The notes: generated by a model from the sequence alone, not told the origin. 64,000 nucleotides of DNA from Achromobacter kerstersii (GCF_902859595.1 NZ_CADIJQ010000006.1:248001-312000); one strand, 5' to 3'. Positions 36,682 to 47,009 are shown, counted from the first letter of the stretch. Program-made: numbers and translations.

Positions 36682-37857
36682 ATGACCTCTAGTCTACGGA
36701 CCGACGATTCCATCTGGGGCGCAGCAGCCCTGGCCAACGACACACGCGCCGCCATCAAGGAAGACGCCAAAAAGGAAGGGGCCAAAAAAGAAGCGGCCAT
36801 CGCGGCCGACGCCAAGGAAAAGGACGACGCGGCCAAGACGGACATGCCCTCCGTTCGCGTGTCGATCAGCGGCGACGCGCTTGAACGCGCTGCAAAAGCC
36901 CGAAAAGCCCAAATGGCCGACGCCGGCCAGTCAGCGGCTGCAGGCCCATCTGGCAGTGACATGGCGCGCGGCCGCATCGCCGAAATCAAGCAACGCATCA
37001 AGATGCTGAAAATGTTGCTGGCGATGATGGGGCCGGAAGCCGCCAAGGGCATCATCCAGGAACTGCGCCAACTGGCCGGACAACTGGCCCAAGCGGCGGC
37101 GACCCTATCGAAGGGCTCGGGAGGCGGGGCATCCGTGGGGCCAATGACAGCGCCCGTGGTGCATAGTGCGAGCGCAGCGCCAAGCGCGGCCATGCCCGCG
37201 GCAGCCACGGCTGGCATCACCAGCGCCGCGGCCGCATCGACGACCGAGGCGCCCGCCGCCGGTCTTGCTACGACTTCCGCTGCGGCCCCTCAACCGCAGG
37301 CGGAAGCCGCCGCATCGAATGCCGCCGCATCGAATGCCGTCGCGTCGAATGCCGTCGCGTCGAATGCCGTCGCGTCGAATGCCGCGGCATCAAACCCCGC
37401 ATCGAACGCCGCCGCATCGAACGCCCCCGCATCAAATACCCCGGCATCAAGTACCGCAGCGTCTCGCGCATTGACGGCTTACGCAGGCGGAGCGGCCACG
37501 GCCGAAGACCGCGCGGCCGACGCCGCCGAAACTGCCTCGGCGTCCGGCGAAGACAGCGAACGCATCGACGCCAGCTCACCCGCTGACGAACGCCAGCGCG
37601 ACGCCCGGCAGCGTCAAGCCGATGCGCGCCTGGTGAAGGAAGTCATGCAAGCGCTGAAAGCCTTGCTGGCCGCCGCTGAAAAGGCGTTGCGTGAAGATAA
37701 GAACGCCGACGGCAATCGGGTCGCCGAGCTGAAAGACAAGCTGGCACAGGCCGAGCAATCGGCACGGTCGCGGGATGCGGACGGCATCGGATCGCCGGCG
37801 GATGACGCCAAGCCGCTTAGCGCCCGGCCAGACAGGAAGGCGACGAAAGAGGCGTAG
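36682..37857 (+). CDS. Ala-rich repeat protein of unknown function
   Basis: A 391-residue hydrophilic protein. Residues 20-80 are a Lys/Ala/Asp-rich helical stretch. A helical block follows (RGRIAEIKQRIKMLKMLLAM), then an Ala/Ser linker holding pentapeptide repeats ASNAV/ASNAA, and a C-terminal coiled-coil-like part (ARLVKEVMQALKALLAAAEK). No signal peptide or membrane segment. I prefer ATG 36682, which AAGGCGGG precedes; an in-frame ATG at 36604 would add 26 residues. Bordetella-group genomes carry similar low-complexity proteins. No function is assigned. Confidence 0.65.
   Translation: MTSSLRTDDSIWGAAALANDTRAAIKEDAKKEGAKKEAAIAADAKEKDDAAKTDMPSVRVSISGDALERAAKARKAQMADAGQSAAAGPSGSDMARGRIAEIKQRIKMLKMLLAMMGPEAAKGIIQELRQLAGQLAQAAATLSKGSGGGASVGPMTAPVVHSASAAPSAAMPAAATAGITSAAAASTTEAPAAGLATTSAAAPQPQAEAAASNAAASNAVASNAVASNAVASNAAASNPASNAAASNAPASNTPASSTAASRALTAYAGGAATAEDRAADAAETASASGEDSERIDASSPADERQRDARQRQADARLVKEVMQALKALLAAAEKALREDKNADGNRVAELKDKLAQAEQSARSRDADGIGSPADDAKPLSARPDRKATKEA
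37306..37455 (+). repeat. 15-bp coding tandem repeat (ASNAV/ASNAA units)
   Basis: About ten units of 15 bases, with GCCGTCGCGTCGAAT repeated exactly three times in the middle and degenerate units at both sides. One unit is shortened to 12 bases (PASNA). The period is a multiple of three, so copy-number change would lengthen the linker without a frameshift. Confidence 0.85.
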
Positions 37858-37985
37858 AACGGACTCCTGCACACGCCACAGGCGACTCATCACACCGGAT
37901 GGTTGATTCGTCATCTTGATCTTGTCCAGCGCGCGGCGAACGGCGATTTTCTTAATCTGTCCCGATTCCACACGTCCGCGCCGCC

Positions 37986-40900
37986 ATGTCCGTCCCGCAA
38001 GCCCCCTCGCGCCATCGGTTCCGGCCGTCCCGACTTGCCTTGCTGGTGCTGCAAGCCGGCATGTCGACGGCGTATTTATTCGGGCGCCCGGCCCAGGCCC
38101 AAATCCAGACCCAGCCCGCGTTGGTATATGTCTTTCGCGGTGCGGACGGCGCCTGCTGCACCAGCGGCGACTACCCGGACAACGGCTTTGACGGCCAATG
38201 GGGCCAGCGCGACTTTCTGCAACAGGACCGCAACGTCAACATCACCGCAACCGCAGTTGGGCAAACCGGCATTCTGATCGACGTCAGCGGCGGCAAGGGC
38301 GGTGATGGCCGCGACGCGCCGTCCAACTTCAACCACTGGGGCGGCAACGGCGGCGGCGGGCGCATCATCGACTACACGCTGTCGGCCAGCACCGTGTCGG
38401 CTGCGGGCCGTGGCATCAGCCTGACCTCGGCCGGCGGCAACGGCGGTCTGTACGCCAATGCCGACGGGCGCGCCGGCCATTTCGGCAATGGCGGCGATGG
38501 CCATCTGGCGCGCATCACACTCAACAACACCACCGTCACCGGCACGGGCTTCGGCGTGGCGGTGCAATCCTGGGGCGGATCGGGCACCGACAGCGCCATC
38601 GTTGGCGGGTTTGGCGGCGCGAATGATTCGGGCCGAGGCGGCAACGCCGGCGACGCCACCGCAATCTTGCAAGGCACGACATCGATCACGGCGCGCGGAC
38701 CCAGCCCGGACGACGTCAGCGCAGGCGTGGGGCTGATCTCGCTTGGCGGCAATGGGGGTGCGGCGGAACATTCCGGCGACTTCGGCGGCCACAGCAATGC
38801 CGGGCGCGGCGGCGATGCAGGGGCCGTGACGTTCACATCATCGGCAAACAGTGCGGTGACGGCGCTGGGCGACGGCATGTATGGCGTGATTGCGCGATCC
38901 ATCGGCGGCAATGCGTCACAGCGTAACGACACCGATACCAAGGCTGCGGCAGGCGGCAACGCGGGCCTGGTCACCATCACGAACGGCGGCAAGATCACCA
39001 CCACCGGCAATCGCGCAATCGGTATCTATGCGCTGAGCCAAGGCGGCAATGGCGGCAACGGCGGCGATGGTTCCTGGGCCGACGGACACAACGGCGCTGC
39101 GGGCGGCAACCCCGGCGCCATCACAATCACCAACACCGGCGCCATCACCACAGGCGCCGCCAACACCGTCGGCGCAAAGGGCATTGTCGCCAGCGTCCTG
39201 GGCGGTGAAGGCGGGCCGGGCGGGTCCAGCGGCGCCTTCGGCTCAGGCGGCAATGGTGGCGCGGGTGCGATGGCCGGCCAGGCCATCACGCTAACCAACG
39301 CGGGCGTCATCAGCACCATGGGCAACGATGCCGCGGGCGTGCTGGTGAACAGCGCGGGCGGCGGCGGCGGACTGGCGCAGGCCAGCAACGGCTTCATCGC
39401 GGTGGGCGGCGGGCATGGCGGCATGGGCGGCGCAGGCGGCGGCGTCGCCATGACGCACACCGGCAGCATCGATACCTCGGGCGACAACAGCGCCGCCGTG
39501 ACGCTGCAGAGCATAGGCGGCGGCGGTGGCGCGGGCGGTGACGCCAACGCCACCGGCGTGATCGCCACCGTCGCCATCGGCGGTGCGGGCGGCGCAGCGG
39601 GCAACGGCGGGCTGGTGCAGTTTTCATCGCAGGGCAAGATCTTGACGCGGGCGGGCAATGCGCCCGGCGTCGTCTTGCAAAGCATCGGCGGCGGCGGCGG
39701 CACGGCCGGGTCGGCCAACGCGGTGGGCGTGGGCGTGGGGCTGAACGTCACCGTGGCCACAGGCGGCAAGGGCGGCAGCGGCGGCTCGGGCAGCACCGTG
39801 TCGTTCACGCAGGCCAGCACCGGCACGATCTCGACACTAGGCCCCCACAGCAACGGCGTGCTGGCCCAGAGCATTGGCGGCGGCGGCGGCAACGGCGGGC
39901 TGGCCAATTCGCGCACCGTCACCATCGCCCCGCCCACAGGCGACAACCCCAGCGGCACGGTTACGCTCGCCATCACCAATGGCGGGGCGGGACAGGGCGC
40001 GGGCAACGGCGGCAACGTCACGCTCACCAACGACGGCAGCATCCGCACGGCCTCGGCGCAAAGCCATGGCATCGTCGCGCAGAGCGTGGGCGGCGGCGGC
40101 GGCAATGGCGGCGGCGTGCTGGCCCCGGTCAAGACGCCGACGATCGGCAACTCGCTGGTGTCGTTGGACCTGAGCATCCGGCACGGCGCGCAAGGCGGCC
40201 AGGGCGGCGGTGGCGCAAGCGTGCAGGCCAACAATTCCAGCAGCGGTGTCATCGCCACGGCGGGCACAGGCGCAGCGGGCATCGTGGCGCAGAGCATTGG
40301 CGGGGGTGGGGGCAACGGCGGCATCGTTCAAGCGCTGGACGCCAATGCCTTCAACGCCATCGTCGGCTCACCGGCGGCGCTGCCCGGCTTGCTGCAACAG
40401 GCCGTGAAGTGGCTGGAAGCGGCCCCGCAGATGCAGATCAGCAAAGCCATCAGCCTGTCCACCAGCGTCACAACCGGCGGCCAAGGCGGTGGAGGCGGCA
40501 GCGCCAGCGCCTTCAATGTGCGCAATGACGGCGCCATCACCACGCAAGGCGACCATGCTCCCGGCATCCTCGCGCAAAGCATCGGCGGCGGTGGCGGCAA
40601 CGCCGGATTGATCGATTCCACAGGCGCGTCGAGCCTGCTGTCGAGCATCGACGCGCTGATCAAGGCAGCGGAATCCGGCGCGCAGAATCTGTTCACCGTC
40701 GCCCTGCCGCAAACCAGCATCACCCATCAAACGGGCGGCAGCGGCGGCACGGGCGGCGCGGGCGGGGGATCAGCAAGCGATCCCGCCATCGTGATCAATA
40801 CCGGCACCCTCACCACGCAAGGTGATGGATCGGCCGGCATCGTGGCGCAGAGCATCGGCGGCGGCGGCGGCCGCAGCACGGCAAGCGGCCAGGACTTGCA

Positions 40901-43900
40901 AGACGTCGTCACCGCGGCGGCCGGGAATCAAAGCGCCGCGATCATCGACAAGATCACGCAAGTCATCAACCTCCTCGGTACCAAGGGCGGGTCCGTGCTG
41001 GGCTCATTGATCCATGTGCAAAACGGCGGCTCCGATGGCGCAAGCGGCTCGGGCGGCGTCGTCACCGTAGACGCCAGCGCGTCGACCAGCCGCATCAACA
41101 CACAGGGCTTGCAAGCGCCCGGCATCCTGGCCCAAAGCATCGGCGGCGGCGGCGGCGTGTCGGTGCTGGACCAGCCGATGTATCTATGGAGCGCGTTCAC
41201 CACCACCACGACGCTGGGCGCCACCGGCGCACAACGCAATGCAGAATTCACTTTGGGCGGCCAGGCCAGCGTCATCCATGGCGGTGTGCTCACGACGCAG
41301 GCAGGCGGCGCGGCCGGCATCATGGCGCAGAGCGTGGGCGGCGGCGGCGGGTTGACGACCTTAAGCCTGCGCAACACCAGCCTGGCCAACATTTCACAAA
41401 CCGCCTCCGTGGGGGTCACCTTGGGTGGTGACTACACGTTCAGCAACTCCGCGGCATTCAATAGCGCGTTGCTGTCGGGTGGCGCGGTCAGCGTGGCGAA
41501 CAACACCGGCCTCATCACGACGCAGGGCTGGCTGTCGCCGGGCATCTTCGCACAAAGTGTGGGCGGCGGCGGCGGTGCGGCCATCGTGTCGACCAGCGCG
41601 TCACTGGGCAGCGTCGATATACAGCTGGGCAGCCTCCAGACCGTCGCCACGCCATTTTCCACGCTGACGGGTCGCGGCGGCAACGTCACCGTCTCGAACT
41701 CGGGCGGCAGCATCGTCACGAACGGCGCGCTGTCGTTCGGCGTGCTGGCCCAAAGCGTGGGCGGCGGTGGCGGGTATGCCTCGCTGGATAACACCGCGCG
41801 GCCAGCGGCCAACCCCATGACCATCACGTTCGGATCGAATGGAAGTATGCAGGGCGCGGGCGGCGTTGTGACCGTCACGCAGGACGTGGGCGGCCGCATT
41901 GTCACCGCTGGCGCCAACGCGCATGCCATCGTCGCGCAGAGCATTGGTGGTGGCGGCGGCATCGCCGGCTTGGCGCTCCAGCCCAATCTGACCACCTTGA
42001 AAGCCGTGACGGCCCCCACCCAGGACGGCGACGGCAACGCCGTCAACCTGTCGTTGTCGGGCGTGATCTCGACGTCGGGTAATGGCGCGGCGGGCGTGCT
42101 GGCGCAAAGCATCGGCGGCGGTGGCGGCCTGACGGGCGACCAGTCGTCCGCCAGCTACTCCACCCGCATCATCCAAAGCGCCGGCTTGACCGGCGGCACG
42201 GGCAACTCGGCAGGGGTCAATGTGGCCATTGGCACGGGCGGCACCGTGCAAACCTCAGGCGCAAATGCGCCCGCTATTCTTGCCATGAGCGTGGGCGGCG
42301 GCGGCGTCTTCAAGGACGGCACGCTTTACCAATACGGCACCCCCAACAACGCGCTGGCCTACGGCGGCCCCGTCACGATCAGCCTGGGCGAAGCGGCCCA
42401 GGTTGTCGCCACGGGCGCGGGCTCGCCCGCCATCGTCGCCCTGAGCAACGGCGCCAATGGCGGAGGGCGGGCCGTGTCGATCAGCCTGGGCACGCGCGCA
42501 CTCGTCAGCGCGAACGCCACCTCCGGCACGGGCATTCTTGCCGTGGCGCCCTTGGCCACCACCACCATTACCAACGCCGGCACCATTCAAGCCAAAACCG
42601 CGATCGAGGTGTCGGGCCAGGCGCTCGTCAACAACACCGGCACCGTGGCCGGCGATGTGCAGCTGGGCAACGGCAGCACGTTCAACAACAACGCGGGTGG
42701 CAACCTGTACACCGGTTCGCAGTTCGTGGGCGATCTGAACAACGCCGGTATCCTCAACCCGGCAGGCCCCGGTGCGTACGCCGCCACCCGGTTAACGGGC
42801 GTGCTGAACCACACCGGCACCTATCGGCCCGACCTGGATTTCGGCAACCATCACAGCGACTTCATCTCGGTGTCTGGCCCATCCACGTTCGGGGGCATCA
42901 TCCAACCCGTGCTGCATAACCCCGTGAAGAACGTGTGGATGGGCATCGCGCATTTCGACGCCGAGCAATCGCAGATTCCCGCCACCGATAGCGACAGCCC
43001 CTTGTTCAGTTATGCGCTGAAGAACAACGGCGCAGGCGGATGGCGCGATCCGCTGATTTCGGTGGACGCCAATTTCACGCCCTCGGCATTGCCCGTCAGC
43101 GCAGACCACCGGAGCATCGCGACTTCCTTGCAAAGCCTGTGGAACCAGGGCGACTCACGCAGCGCAGCACTGTTCGACAAGTTCACGGGCGTACAAACCG
43201 CCGGCCAATACCGCGATGCGCTCAATGGCGTGGCCCACGATGGCCAATTCGCCCGCGCGGCAAACCAGATACACGCGTCCTATGCCTCCATGAGCCGCAT
43301 GATGAGCTGCCCGGGCTTTGTCGGCGAAAGCACGATACTGCGTGAAGGCAATTGCGTCTGGTCGCGGCTGGACACCAACTGGACGCAACGCAAGAGCACG
43401 TCGGATGACCAGGGCTATCGCATCCGCCAGACCGCGCTGACCCTCGGCGCGCAGCGCGAAATCGTCAACAACTGGTTCCTGGGCGGCTCGCTGGCCTATG
43501 CCGCCGGCAAGACGACGTCTTCGAATGACTTGACCGGCAACAGCGACACGTTCTCGGGTGGTTTGGCGCTGAAGTACAACCGCGCGCCGTGGCAGATTGC
43601 CGTGGCCGTTCATGGCGGTGTTGAGAAAAGCAGAATGTCGCGCGGCACGCTGGATGGTGTGGCCAAAAGCAAACCTGATGCGTCCTTCCTGGCCGCCCGC
43701 TTGCGCACCGCGTATGAATTCAGCCAGCCCACCTGGTATCTGCGGCCTTATGTGGATCTGGACGTGAACCACATCCGCCAGGATGGCTATCAGGAAAGCG
43801 GGGCGGGGCTCTTTAACCTGAAGGTGCGCGGCAATGACACCACGTCGTTCATGGTGTCACCCATGATCGAACTGGGCGGCCGGAAAGACCTGGCTAACGG

Positions 43901-44159
43901 CTCCACCTTGCGTTCGTATGTGGCCGGCGGCATGAGCTTTCTTAACGGTGGCGATGTGGTCACGACGATGCAGCTAAGCAGCTTCAACGCCACGCCGTTC
44001 TCGCTGAAGTCGGGCATGCCGCGCACCTACGGCAATCTGTCGGCGGGCCTGGAAGTCGTGAGCCCCAAGGGCATGGAGTTAAAGACGGAATACGCCTTGC
44101 GCGGCAACGGACAGTACCGCGACCAATCGCTGACGCTGCGCGCCGCCTACCGCTTTTGA
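37986..44159 (+). CDS. Giant glycine-rich autotransporter (type Va)
   Basis: A 2057-residue outer-membrane autotransporter. An N-terminal signal (residues about 1-43, ending GRPAQAQ) leads to a long passenger of beta-helix type. About fifteen copies of a Gly-rich turn of the form AQSIGGGGGN recur every 60-120 residues. After a linker near residue 1600-1780 the last 270 residues form an autotransporter barrel ending in YRF, the usual C-terminal aromatic. Passengers of this kind serve adhesion, aggregation or biofilm formation. No catalytic triad or RGD was noticed. No good ribosome site precedes the ATG. Confidence 0.9.
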   Translation: MSVPQAPSRHRFRPSRLALLVLQAGMSTAYLFGRPAQAQIQTQPALVYVFRGADGACCTSGDYPDNGFDGQWGQRDFLQQDRNVNITATAVGQTGILIDVSGGKGGDGRDAPSNFNHWGGNGGGGRIIDYTLSASTVSAAGRGISLTSAGGNGGLYANADGRAGHFGNGGDGHLARITLNNTTVTGTGFGVAVQSWGGSGTDSAIVGGFGGANDSGRGGNAGDATAILQGTTSITARGPSPDDVSAGVGLISLGGNGGAAEHSGDFGGHSNAGRGGDAGAVTFTSSANSAVTALGDGMYGVIARSIGGNASQRNDTDTKAAAGGNAGLVTITNGGKITTTGNRAIGIYALSQGGNGGNGGDGSWADGHNGAAGGNPGAITITNTGAITTGAANTVGAKGIVASVLGGEGGPGGSSGAFGSGGNGGAGAMAGQAITLTNAGVISTMGNDAAGVLVNSAGGGGGLAQASNGFIAVGGGHGGMGGAGGGVAMTHTGSIDTSGDNSAAVTLQSIGGGGGAGGDANATGVIATVAIGGAGGAAGNGGLVQFSSQGKILTRAGNAPGVVLQSIGGGGGTAGSANAVGVGVGLNVTVATGGKGGSGGSGSTVSFTQASTGTISTLGPHSNGVLAQSIGGGGGNGGLANSRTVTIAPPTGDNPSGTVTLAITNGGAGQGAGNGGNVTLTNDGSIRTASAQSHGIVAQSVGGGGGNGGGVLAPVKTPTIGNSLVSLDLSIRHGAQGGQGGGGASVQANNSSSGVIATAGTGAAGIVAQSIGGGGGNGGIVQALDANAFNAIVGSPAALPGLLQQAVKWLEAAPQMQISKAISLSTSVTTGGQGGGGGSASAFNVRNDGAITTQGDHAPGILAQSIGGGGGNAGLIDSTGASSLLSSIDALIKAAESGAQNLFTVALPQTSITHQTGGSGGTGGAGGGSASDPAIVINTGTLTTQGDGSAGIVAQSIGGGGGRSTASGQDLQDVVTAAAGNQSAAIIDKITQVINLLGTKGGSVLGSLIHVQNGGSDGASGSGGVVTVDASASTSRINTQGLQAPGILAQSIGGGGGVSVLDQPMYLWSAFTTTTTLGATGAQRNAEFTLGGQASVIHGGVLTTQAGGAAGIMAQSVGGGGGLTTLSLRNTSLANISQTASVGVTLGGDYTFSNSAAFNSALLSGGAVSVANNTGLITTQGWLSPGIFAQSVGGGGGAAIVSTSASLGSVDIQLGSLQTVATPFSTLTGRGGNVTVSNSGGSIVTNGALSFGVLAQSVGGGGGYASLDNTARPAANPMTITFGSNGSMQGAGGVVTVTQDVGGRIVTAGANAHAIVAQSIGGGGGIAGLALQPNLTTLKAVTAPTQDGDGNAVNLSLSGVISTSGNGAAGVLAQSIGGGGGLTGDQSSASYSTRIIQSAGLTGGTGNSAGVNVAIGTGGTVQTSGANAPAILAMSVGGGGVFKDGTLYQYGTPNNALAYGGPVTISLGEAAQVVATGAGSPAIVALSNGANGGGRAVSISLGTRALVSANATSGTGILAVAPLATTTITNAGTIQAKTAIEVSGQALVNNTGTVAGDVQLGNGSTFNNNAGGNLYTGSQFVGDLNNAGILNPAGPGAYAATRLTGVLNHTGTYRPDLDFGNHHSDFISVSGPSTFGGIIQPVLHNPVKNVWMGIAHFDAEQSQIPATDSDSPLFSYALKNNGAGGWRDPLISVDANFTPSALPVSADHRSIATSLQSLWNQGDSRSAALFDKFTGVQTAGQYRDALNGVAHDGQFARAANQIHASYASMSRMMSCPGFVGESTILREGNCVWSRLDTNWTQRKSTSDDQGYRIRQTALTLGAQREIVNNWFLGGSLAYAAGKTTSSNDLTGNSDTFSGGLALKYNRAPWQIAVAVHGGVEKSRMSRGTLDGVAKSKPDASFLAARLRTAYEFSQPTWYLRPYVDLDVNHIRQDGYQESGAGLFNLKVRGNDTTSFMVSPMIELGGRKDLANGSTLRSYVAGGMSFLNGGDVVTTMQLSSFNATPFSLKSGMPRTYGNLSAGLEVVSPKGMELKTEYALRGNGQYRDQSLTLRAAYRF

Positions 44160-44182
44160 AGGGGCGGTGGCGGCGCTTGAGA

Positions 44183-45760
44183 TTACTTGCGCGACCAATG
44201 CCCCATGCCGGCATCGTCATAGAACTTGATGTCGAATCCGCTGGCCTTGCCCTGATCCATCTTGAACACAATGGACGCCAGCGAATCCACCAGCTCGGCT
44301 TCGCCGACCGGGGCGAACGCGAAGGTATCGCCGTCCCAGTGCTTGACGGGAAAGCGCATTCCTTTGGGTCCCAGCACCAGGCTCAACCCGCCATTGGCTT
44401 CCTGGATTTCCGCAGGACCGTAATAGGGGTTGTCGAAATGGCCGGTGTATTGCGACAGCGCGCCGGCAGGCTTGCCGTTCGCCGGTTTGGCCTGCGCGGA
44501 CAGATCGGCTTGTGGCGCAAAGAAGGCCTGCATGGCGCCGTTGTACGCGGCGAACCAATCGCGCGTGGGCTTGCCATACAGCGCCGTGTCGATGAAGGTT
44601 GCCGCCACCGATTCTGCTGCACCCACGGGCGCGCCGTTGGTCAGCACCACGATGCCGATGCCCGCCGACGGCACGATCCGGAACGTCGTGCCCGTGCCCA
44701 TCAGGAATGCGCCGGAATGCCCCATCGACGGGCGTCCGCCCAGCTCGGTATTGACGTTGAAGCCATAACCGTAAAAGCCCGAACGCGCGTCAAGGTTGTG
44801 CGCGCGCGCACTGAACGACTGCGGCGACAAGGCCGGCAGCAGCGCGCCCGGCGCGATCATCCGCTTACCCTGGAATTCACCATCGGCCAGCAATAGCTTC
44901 AACCATTGCGCCATGTCTCCCACGGTGGACGACACGCCGCCCGCGGGCGCCTGCTGATCCGCATTGCGCTGGCCCAGCGGCACGAAGCCCCCCTTCTGAT
45001 ATCCATGCAGCACGGCGCGATTCGTGCGCGCCATGAAGTCGTCGTAGCGATAGCTGGTGGACGTCATGCCCAGCGGCTTGAACAGCACGTCTTGCGCCAG
45101 GCTTTCCCAAGGGCGGCCCACGGCCTTCGCCACGGCTTCTGCGCCGATCGTCGTGCTGAAATTCGCGTAGTGATACGACGTGCGAAACGCGTCCAGCGGC
45201 AGCAGCCGCAAGCGGGCCATGACGTCACCGCGCGTATAGCCCAAGTCTTCCAGGTCGTCGCCCGCCGTGCCAGGCAAACCCGAGCGATGCGCGAAGAAGT
45301 CGCCGATGGTGCCGTGCGCTGACACATAAGCGTTGCTGAGCTTGAAGTCCGGCAGATAGCGGGCCACGGGGTCGTCCCACGCCACCACGCCTTGCGACAC
45401 TTCCATCGCCGCCACAGTGGCCGATAGCGACTTTGAAATCGACGCAATCTGGAACACAGTGCCGGCATCCACCGGCGCGTTCTTGCCCACTTCACGCGTG
45501 CCGTAACCCTGGGTCAGCACCGTCTTGCCGTCCATCACCACGGCCACCGCCATGCCCGGCACATGGCTGCGCTTCATGATGTCTGCCACCACGCGCGGCA
45601 GATCCTTCACGGCTTGTTCGCGGCTGCCCTTGGGGATGGCGACGACGTCGGCGGGCGGGCTGGCATGCGATTCAACGGGAATCGGCTGCGCCCACGCTGA
45701 CGCGGCGCCGCTCAGGGCCAGCACGCACAGGCCTGCAATGAAGTTGGTTTTGCTAGTCAT
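44183..45760 (-). CDS. Exported serine hydrolase, beta-lactamase/esterase (EstB-like) family
   Basis: A 525-residue periplasmic hydrolase. The signal peptide is MTSKTNFIAGLCVLALSGAA, cleaved near SAWAQ. Class C-type active-site motifs are present: S107-x-x-K110 (SISK), Y198-A-N200 and a C-terminal HSG (GHSGAFLMG). The last 120 residues form an extra domain (HFDNPYYGPAEIQEA), as in EstB-like esterases and D-aminopeptidase relatives. GAGGT precedes the chosen ATG. It is the last gene of a three-gene cluster with a barrel protein and another serine hydrolase. An esterase, peptidase or D-aminopeptidase activity is possible. Confidence 0.85.
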   Translation of the reverse strand: MTSKTNFIAGLCVLALSGAASAWAQPIPVESHASPPADVVAIPKGSREQAVKDLPRVVADIMKRSHVPGMAVAVVMDGKTVLTQGYGTREVGKNAPVDAGTVFQIASISKSLSATVAAMEVSQGVVAWDDPVARYLPDFKLSNAYVSAHGTIGDFFAHRSGLPGTAGDDLEDLGYTRGDVMARLRLLPLDAFRTSYHYANFSTTIGAEAVAKAVGRPWESLAQDVLFKPLGMTSTSYRYDDFMARTNRAVLHGYQKGGFVPLGQRNADQQAPAGGVSSTVGDMAQWLKLLLADGEFQGKRMIAPGALLPALSPQSFSARAHNLDARSGFYGYGFNVNTELGGRPSMGHSGAFLMGTGTTFRIVPSAGIGIVVLTNGAPVGAAESVAATFIDTALYGKPTRDWFAAYNGAMQAFFAPQADLSAQAKPANGKPAGALSQYTGHFDNPYYGPAEIQEANGGLSLVLGPKGMRFPVKHWDGDTFAFAPVGEAELVDSLASIVFKMDQGKASGFDIKFYDDAGMGHWSRK

Positions 45761-45767
45761 GGTGACC

Positions 45768-47009
45768 TCAGAATCCCGCTTGATAAGCGATGCGAAAAAC
45801 ACCTTGGTTGATGCGGATGGCCTGATCGCGCTGATGGGTCACGCCGGCCTGCACGATGAACCCGACCGGTGTGACGTAGGTGACTGCGCCGGACAACGCC
45901 CAGTCCCAATCGTTCTGCAAGCCGTACGGCGCCAGCCTGCCGTCGCTGCCCGATAATTTGCGCGCAGCGGCGGTGGCGGTCAATTGCCAGCGGTCGCGCG
46001 ACAGCGATACTGACGTCACGCCATTGCCGTTGCGCACGGGCGCGCCGCGAAAGGCGCTGGAAAACGTGGCTTCGTTAAACCAGCTGAGCGCCCACGCATT
46101 GGCAAGCGGCGCGTCGTATCGAAGCCGGGCAGAGACGGTGTTGGCGCTTTCACCCATGCCCGGGTCCACATGCAGGCGGCCGGCGTCCACGCCGCCCGAC
46201 CAGCGTTCCAGCCCCGGCAGATCCCGAAAGTCATAAGACAGGATGAACGACTTCAGTTGGTCGCTGAATGCCGGCGGCTGATCTTGGCGAATGAAACCAT
46301 CGTCCAGACTGAAGCGCTGGTTCAACGCGGTGTCATCACGCTTGAACAACACCGCCGCCACCGAATGCGTGCCGTTGCCGCCGGTGGCCAAGGTGTAGCG
46401 GCCGCCCAATCCGATGGAACCGCGAAACTCCGAGTTCTCGTTAAAGCCGCTGTACAGGCCATCGATGACGTGCCACGCGTCGCCAAAGCCCAAGTCCATC
46501 TTGCCGCCGTACAAGGCATAGCGGTCGGCGGTATAGGCCGCGAACAGGTTGTCCAAATTCACGCCCAGGTCCGAGAACGCGTTGTCTTTGGTCTCGTTGT
46601 TCGACGAGTTGAGCGTTGCCTTGGTGCGGATCGAAAACCGCTGCGTCAGTTGCATCACCAGTGCGGCTTCCGCCGTGGGCTGCACGCTGCTCCAGTGCGA
46701 CCGCGGAATCTGTCCGTTGTCATCCTTGATGCCAAAAAACCCGGTGTAGCCCGTCATCAGCAGAAAGCGGCCGTTCAGCTGCGGATACGTGCCTGCGTCT
46801 TCGCCCAACTGGCTGTACGGCGTGAGGAAAATCTCGGTCTTGAAGATGTCGGGCCCGCCTTGCGCAGGCACTTCTTGCGCATACACCTCTTGCGCAGACG
46901 CGTCTTGCGCAGACGCGTCTTGCGCAGACACCTCTTGCGCAAAAACGCCATGCATCACCAATGCCGCCACGAGCCCGTGGCATACCGATAATCCAATGCG
47001 CTTGCCCAT
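45768..47009 (-). CDS. Outer-membrane beta-barrel protein of unknown specificity
   Basis: A 413-residue protein with a signal peptide (MGKRIGLSVCHGLVAALVMH). A low-complexity N-terminal stretch of AQEV/AQDA pentapeptides follows, and then a strand-rich barrel ending in AYQAGF with the terminal Phe of outer-membrane proteins. Alternating blocks such as ALYGGKMDLGFGDAWHVIDG support a porin-like fold. An upstream GTG at 47036 overlaps the previous stop (GTGA), and coupling from there is also possible. It lies between two serine hydrolase genes, eight bases from the second, which suggests uptake or release of their substrate or product. Confidence 0.75.
   Translation of the reverse strand: MGKRIGLSVCHGLVAALVMHGVFAQEVSAQDASAQDASAQEVYAQEVPAQGGPDIFKTEIFLTPYSQLGEDAGTYPQLNGRFLLMTGYTGFFGIKDDNGQIPRSHWSSVQPTAEAALVMQLTQRFSIRTKATLNSSNNETKDNAFSDLGVNLDNLFAAYTADRYALYGGKMDLGFGDAWHVIDGLYSGFNENSEFRGSIGLGGRYTLATGGNGTHSVAAVLFKRDDTALNQRFSLDDGFIRQDQPPAFSDQLKSFILSYDFRDLPGLERWSGGVDAGRLHVDPGMGESANTVSARLRYDAPLANAWALSWFNEATFSSAFRGAPVRNGNGVTSVSLSRDRWQLTATAAARKLSGSDGRLAPYGLQNDWDWALSGAVTYVTPVGFIVQAGVTHQRDQAIRINQGVFRIAYQAGF
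46860..46941 (-). repeat. 15-bp coding tandem repeat in the barrel-protein N-terminus
   Basis: Five full units and one partial unit of 15 bases (TTGCGCAGACGCGTC is present twice exactly) encode the AQEVS/AQDAS pentapeptides after the signal peptide. Copy changes would keep the frame. The repeats may form a flexible periplasmic or plug segment. Confidence 0.8.

Noticed and set aside
37306..37455. CRISPR-like regular repeat
   Set aside because: Units are 15 bases, contiguous, without spacers, and encode an in-frame protein linker.
39026..40324. 432-codon Pro-rich frame opposite the autotransporter gene
   Set aside because: Its Pro-Pro-Leu repeats are simply the reverse reading of the glycine-repeat codons; no start context or signal.
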